Shown: one piece after another, positions 57,885-62,975 of the stretch
Layout of the letters: each line of letters opens with the position of its first letter
Position numbering within the stretch: the first letter of the stretch is position 1
Assembly (NCBI GenBank): GCA_023853785.1
Contig: JAJIRX010000826.1
Coordinates: 1 to 62,975 of the forward strand
DNA length: 62,975 nt
DNA from: Psilocybe azurescens
Lineage: Eukaryota > Basidiomycota > Agaricomycetes > Agaricales > Agrocybaceae
Reading direction: 5' to 3'
Made by a program: the position numbers and the translations under genes
The notes under the pieces: model-generated
What the model saw: only the letters and a program-made list of their open reading frames with translations
Database searches by the model: none
What the model was told of the DNA's origin: nothing

Positions 57885-60800
57885 TTACAGCTTTGACGTG
57901 TCTTCGTAAGTCTGTAAGATTTCGTTACCGGTTTCTTCAAAGACCGGCCGGGTTCCCCACGTTGCTTCAGTGATCGGATAGTCCTTCCATTTGACGTAGT
58001 ATTGGTATCCTCTTCCTCTTTTTCGATGTTTGAGAATCGTCTCTATTTCCCAATGTTCTTCTTTGTTTAATATCTCTGGTGGTGGTCGAATGAAATTGGG
58101 TCCATGTGTTTCAGTCTCGTGGTATGGATTAAGAAGTGTCGCATGGAATACATCGTGAATGAGCCATCCTTTGGGGAGTTCCAGTCGATAAGTTAGGGGT
58201 CCTAAGACTTCTTTGATCTTGAAGGGTCCTTCTCGTTTTGGTGCCATTTTCTTGTGATAATTGCCTGTAAATTTGTCGCTTCTAGCCAAACTCTTTGTCC
58301 TTGGATGAACGGTGTGAAGTTCGAGTTTTTCCTTTCAGCCATCCTTGTCCGGGCTAGTTCATGGGCTGCTAGGGCTTCTTCGATCCTTTTGAAGATACTT
58401 CAGTCTTTCTTCTACTGAAGGAAACTTGGTGTGTTCGAATGCGGTGGGAATTGCAATGGGGAGTATCCGAGAATTAATTCGAATGGTGTTCTCTGTCTGT
58501 CTGCATGCCTTCGGTTATTGTGAGTGAATTCGAGGGTCCCAAGTCGTTCGTGCCAGTCTTCTGGGTGAGACGAGCAGTATATGGATAGATAGGCTTCAAT
58601 CTCTTGGTTATATCGTTCTGTTGTTCCATCCGTTTGAGGGTGATAAGCAGTTGAAAATTTCGATTTTACTCCAAGGAGTTTCATTAGCTCTTTGAATGAT
58701 TCAGCGGCAAATCTGGGGTCTCGATCTGATGTGAGGCTGTCTGGTAGTCCAAACCTTTGTAGAGATTGTCCAGTAAGAGTTTGCCAGTCTTTTCAGCATC
58801 CAGTCCTTTCATTCGGCATGGAATAAGGATAAGTCCTTTGTGTTCCCGTGATCGGTGATGCTTAGAATCGCATCAAATTCAACTTCTCCTTGCTTGTCCA
58901 CCGATCGGTGGAAGGTCTGTAAGGAAGTCCATAGCACTGTCTGCAAAGGGTCGGGCTGACTTTGGTCCAGGTATCGGTATGAATGATGGGTTAGAGGGAT
59001 GTCGATTTATTTTGAACTGTTGGCAGGCGGCACATCCTTTTATGTATTGCTTGACAAATGATCGTAATCCTGGCCACCAGTAGTGTTGTTTTACCGAATT
59101 GAATGTTTCTAATTCTCCAGGGTGTCCAGCTGAGATAGGGGTCGTGATATGATTTGACTATGTCTTTCCGTAGGGTTTGATCTTTGGAATGTAGGCTCGC
59201 CCTGGTAGTATAAGATAGTTTTGCCGCTCACATTCTCTGTTTTCCATTCTCTGAGGTCGTGTCGTGCATTTGGTGGTCCTCCTTCTAATAGGGTTTTCAT
59301 TGCTTCTGCTGCATTGTGGTCCAGTTCTTTGCATTGGCAATTCTTTCCTGTAACTCGGCCGTTAAGTCGATGAAAAGCTTTTCTGGAAGTAAGGTGATGT
59401 TTTCATTGTCATGGTCTTCTTCTGGGGTGAAATCGCGTCTTGAAAGGGTATCGGATTGAATCATTTTGTTTCCAGGTAGATGTACCAACTTCAGATTGAA
59501 TTCTGAGACATACAGAGACCAGCGTGCCTGTCGTCGGTTTAGATTTTGGGCCGATCTGAAATATGTCAAATTCTTGTGATCTGAATATACCGTAGTCGTG
59601 TGTTCTGATCCTTGGATGTAGTGTCTCCATTCCTGTAATGATCTGATTATTCCTAGTAATTCCCTGTCGTAGATTTCGTAGTTTCTTTCGGTTGGAGAGA
59701 ACGCTTGATATAAATGCGCATGGGTGTCTTTCGCCATTTCCGTCCAGTTGAGTAAGGACTGCTCCGGAGGCATATTTTGAAGCGTCAGATTCAATTTGAA
59801 ATGGTTTGGGGGTCGGGCATCAAGAGTACCGGTTCTTCTGTGAATCGCTTCTTCAGTTCATCAAAGGCAGCTTGAGTTGTGTCATTCCATAGAAATCCTT
59901 TGTCTTTCTTCAGGAGTTCATTTAGAGGTCGAGCTACTTCAGAGAATTTCCGGATGAATTTTCGGTAGAAGTTCCCAAAGCCCAGGAACGATCGGACTTG
60001 TTTGAGAGTAGTAGGTGCTGGCCAGTCTTGAATTCCTTTGAGTTTTGTTGGATCCATAGAGATTTTTCCTGCTTCAACAATCATTCCGAGATATTCCACT
60101 TTTCCTTGAGCAAAAGAGCATTTTTCCGGTTTGAGATAGAGATCGTTTTCTCGGAGTCGTTGTAGAACCATTTTGGTGTATTTTTCCACTTTGATCTTTT
60201 GCAAAGATTAGAATGTCGTCCATATAGATGATTATGAAGCATTGTGATATCATGTCTTCGAAGATTGAGTCCATCATGGATTGGAAGGTTGCTGGGGAAT
60301 TGCACATGCCAAAGAACATTACAGTTGGTTCAAAAGTCCTCGGTTGGTTTTGAATGCTGCTTTCCATTGATCACCTTCTTTTTATCCTGATGTTGTTGTA
60401 GCCCCATCGGATATCTAGTTTGGTGAAGAATTTTGCGCCTTTCAATTTGTCCATAAGTTCCGTAATCCGTGGTAGTGGGTAAGCGTTTTGATCGTCCAGT
60501 CGTTCAGATACCTGTAGTCTTGACAAGGTCTAAGCTTTCCATCTTTCTTTGATACGAAGAAGAAGGGAGATGCCATAGGTGATTCCGAGGGTCGAATGTA
60601 TCCTTTGTCCAATTGTTCCTTTGTCCAGGTGTCCAGTTCTGTTTGTTCTGCCGGTGTGATATTGTATGCCTTGAATTTCTTTGGTATGAATCCTTCTTTT
60701 AACTCAATTTTATGGTCCCATGGTCTTTTCCGGGAATCGGTCTGCCGCTTGTTTATCAAAAAGGTCCATATATGATTGATATTCGGGGAACAATTTCTTG

Positions 60801-61422
60801 GAGAGGTCTTGTCGGTTTCTCTGGTTCATATTGTTGGGCCAGCATCTGAGGTCGTGATTTTGGTGTTAAGCCAAGTTTCTTTTATTTCGCTTCGTTTGCA
60901 TCCCCGATATATCGGATGACTAACGATTCTTCCTCCGTGGGTAGTCTCGATTGTTGGTGTTCGTTTGTCCGCTTCTTCAATGGTGGTTTGATTTATCGTA
61001 GGCCCTTGACGTGGTTTCCAAGTTATCTGTCCGTTCTGCCAGTTGATTCCTGGATTCTTTTCCTGTAGCCAAGGGAATCCTAAAATAATTTTCTGTTTTC
61101 CTAGCCCAGAGACCAGTAATTGTTCCCGATGGTTCCGGTTTCCAACCTTTAGGTCCAGGTCTACAAATGACGAGATGGTTCCTTTCTTGTTGGGGTTCCG
61201 TCTACGTTATAAACCCGGATCGGTTTTTCCAAGGGTTGGGTTCTGAGTCCAAGCATAGTTCTGGTCAATGAATTTCCTCCTGCTCCTGAGTCTAAGAGCC
61301 AGAGGTTTCGATTTTGTGAGCCATTCTGTTTCTTGGGGGAATGAAACTGGTAAAAGCATAGTTTTATTCTCGATTGTTGTAAGTACAGATTGTATCTTCA
61401 GATAAGGAGAGACAGACGTCAT
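57885..61422 (-). pseudogene. pol: pol polyprotein: protease, RT, RNase H, integrase, chromodomain
   Basis: Minus strand, in order: retropepsin motif LLDSGAGGN (near 61300-61272), RT with [20 protein letters not shown] (near 60575-60515), MCNSPATFQSMMDSIF (near 60310-60263) and the catalytic IIYMDDILIF (YMDD at 60226-60215), RT thumb and connection with SFLGFGNFYRKFI (near 60000-59962), RNase H with [19 protein letters not shown] and [10 protein letters not shown] (near 59670-59565), integrase with ITDHG (near 58860), SDRDPRFAAESFKEL (near 58735-58690) and HPQTDGTTERYNQ (near 58645-58605) supplying the D, D and E residues, and a C-terminal chromodomain around HWEIETILKHRKRGRGYQYY followed by VKWKDYPITEATW (58060-57955). 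Single-base frame changes split it at about 61275, 60410, 60195, 59795, 59300, 58840-58400 and 58290. The chromodomain marks it as a chromovirus, a group that targets chromatin marks for insertion. Confidence 0.9.
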
Positions 61423-61589
61423 CCTGTTTCTCCACTTTAAAAATCCTTTTCTTCTTTCTCTTCAAATCCTGTTTTAACCATGAGGTCTGCGAGTTCGTCT
61501 TTTTTTCCTTGTTCAGGCTCCTGATATGGGCATGGAGTTCCTTTGGGGTCCACTTCTTGCTGGGTTGTCCTTGGGTTCTGTTCTGTTTT

Positions 61590-62540
61590 GTTGGTCCTTT
61601 CTGTGGGCAATCTCTGGATAGATGTCCTCGTTGTTTGCACCTGAAACCTTTCCTGATTAATTCGGCTCGCTTCTTTCAGCTGTCATGGCGCTTATGTCCA
61701 TCCTGTTTTGGGTCGTAGTTCCTGTTGTTTCTTGGGAAGTTGTTCCATTGTGGCGCCCTCCTACGTTCTTCTGGTTCTTTCTAAAGACCTTGGCCAGTCT
61801 ATAGTTGGTGTCAAATGTTGTTGCTTTTTGTACCAGCCTTGGATCGTCCTTGGAAGGTCTTCAGAGTACAGGATCCTGTCAGCAAGCTGAGGTGTGATGC
61901 ATTTTTGGAATAATCCAATGAGGTGGTGTGGTCTGATTCGTTTCTGTTCCTAGATTGGCTTGTCCTACCAACAATTTGAACTTGTTGATGATGTCTTCCA
62001 CCCTCGTTGGGTTTTTGCCTAAGTCGTTTTATGTCGTTCATGGCTGATCTGGTTTCATCCACTGGAGTGAATGCGTCGTGGAATTTTTCAGAAATGTTCG
62101 AGGGTGTCCCATTCGAGGTTTGGTTGGGACTAGTTCCTTTTGTCCTCGAGGTCAAGTACTGTTCCTTCCATAGTTTTGCTCCTCCTTCCATGCAAAATGA
62201 TAAAATGAAGGCAATTTTCTTCTTGTCTGTTTGAGACGTCATCGTTTATGTCCATGTAGAGTAGCAGTCTTGCATGAAAGACCTGGATTTCGTCCTGTCT
62301 CCATCGAATGGTGGGTTTGTTGATCGAGATTTTCTTTCTTTCCGTTTGTTTCGACCATGTCTGTGTCTTGTTCTTCTTGATCTATCGCCAGGGTTGATAA
62401 TAAGTCTAGATAGCGAGTTTGATAGGTCTTCGTTTAGGTTTGATATCTTCAGAGCTTTGTCTGGACGGGTTCGGTGTCTGCCAATTTCGTTCGGGTTTCA
62501 GAGGTCTCGTCTGCTGGGGGCGGGCGAGATTCGTAGATGA
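61590..62540 (-). pseudogene. gag: gag polyprotein with degenerate zinc knuckle
   Basis: The retrotransposon gag domain is visible as KKKIAFILSFCMEGGAKLWK and FHDAFTPVDETRSAMNDIKR (62220-62030, minus), preceded by a disordered N-terminal part and RQDEIQVFHARLLLY (near 62300-62255) in another frame. The knuckle reads GFRCKQRGHLSRDCP (61650-61610); the first of the usual C-x2-C cysteines is a Gly, the remaining C-x4-H-x4-C is intact. Frame changes lie near 62240 and 61980-61810. It ends before the protease region. Confidence 0.75.
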
Positions 62541-62551
62541 GCTAGTTCTTT

Positions 62552-62975
62552 TGTTACGACTTCAAGCTTATATTCACGTGCGTGGATAAAGCCGACAGTC
62601 AAGTAGTCAAGAACAGCAAGTTCCAAGCAGTGTCAAGTAAGAGGAGGTTAGATTCTCAAGAACTAGCTAAAGAATACAGTGGATCCTTCCTGGTATAAAT
62701 ACTATGAACCGCACAGCAAGTTGAAACGAGTTTGAATGTTCATCAGCAGATGTATATAAGAATAGAGGAAACAGATCAAGCGTTCATCAAAAGATGTATC
62801 ATAAAAGATAGAAGTGAAAGTCCATCAAAGATATGATGGAGTTTCATAGATATGATGGAAAGCAAAGTTCATCAGAACATACGATGATGTATCAATGATG
62901 TGACGGATGACAAAGAAAAGAGAAAAGAAAAGAAAAGAGAAAGGAAAAGCAAAAAGAAAATAAAGTGTCCGTAAC
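62552..62975 (-). repeat. 5' LTR of the retrotransposon (last base outside window)
   Basis: 424 bp seen of 425, starting TGTTACGAC on the plus strand and ending GTCCGTAAC at the window edge, where the other LTR continues with A. Confidence 0.95.

Larger units (their letters stand above)
56382..62975 (-). mobile_element. Ty3/gypsy LTR retrotransposon (chromovirus), minus orientation
   Basis: Two LTRs (56382-56801 and 62552-62975) with TGTTACG...CGTAACA ends enclose, on the minus strand, gag, protease, reverse transcriptase, RNase H, integrase and a chromodomain in the Ty3/gypsy order, plus an extra zinc-knuckle ORF downstream. The window ends one base before the final A of the 5' LTR, giving 6,595 bp in total. 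By eye the LTRs differ by only two substitutions and two small indels (1 and 4 bp, both in A-rich runs), so the insertion is recent. Confidence 0.95.

Noticed and set aside
62520..62551. tRNA primer-binding site next to the 5' LTR
   Set aside because: The minus strand after the LTR (AAAGAACTAGCTCATC) does not match a tRNA 3' end I can recognise; self-priming, as in some chromoviruses, cannot be shown either.

Overview
The window looks like nuclear DNA of a mushroom-forming basidiomycete (Agaricomycetes). The reasons are short 40-70 bp GT-AG introns, families of multi-span membrane proteins of the DUF6533 type, a Plavaka-type (CACTA superfamily, tnp2-like) transposase, and a chromodomain Ty3/gypsy retrotransposon. 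I saw no rRNA, tRNA or CRISPR array.

Layout. Positions 1-16417 hold a tandem array on the minus strand of five spliced paralogues of a DUF6533-like membrane protein (starts near 3045, 6095, ~9400, 11684 and 14355). The third is clearly decayed. Positions 16418-45078 are one very large DNA transposon of about 28.7 kb. It is bounded by inverted repeats of ~1.34 kb that begin CACTGCTG and is flanked on both sides by the 3-bp direct repeat TCA. Positions 45079-56381 are host-like again, with two copies of another Agaricomycete membrane-protein family (45808-47010; 53251-54537) and one further DUF6533-like gene (48764-50094), all on the plus strand. Positions 56382-62975 are a Ty3/gypsy chromovirus on the minus strand with nearly identical LTRs; the window stops one base before its last LTR base.

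Inside the giant transposon each terminal repeat arm carries a copy of a small acidic-tailed protein gene and a set of palindromes built on CTGTATGT. Between the arms lie, from left to right: a captured intron-bearing C-terminal half of condensin subunit 1; a second, inner pair of inverted repeats (21551-22015 and 41970-42447); a 275-residue gene; a WD40 gene; a long coiled-coil gene; a divergently transcribed 169-residue gene; an Spt5-like NGN/KOW gene; a coiled-coil RING-finger gene; the Plavaka/tnp2 transposase; and a small unknown gene. The picture is a cargo-carrying CACTA-type giant mobile element, possibly an onion of two elements, sitting between two clusters of membrane-protein genes.

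Caveat. Many recognisable proteins are split by single-base indels, even in the retrotransposon whose LTRs are almost identical, while several cargo and host genes splice perfectly. Some frameshifts may therefore be residual assembly errors rather than real decay, and calls of broken genes should be read with that in mind. Domain calls rest on recognising motifs by eye; no database search was possible.
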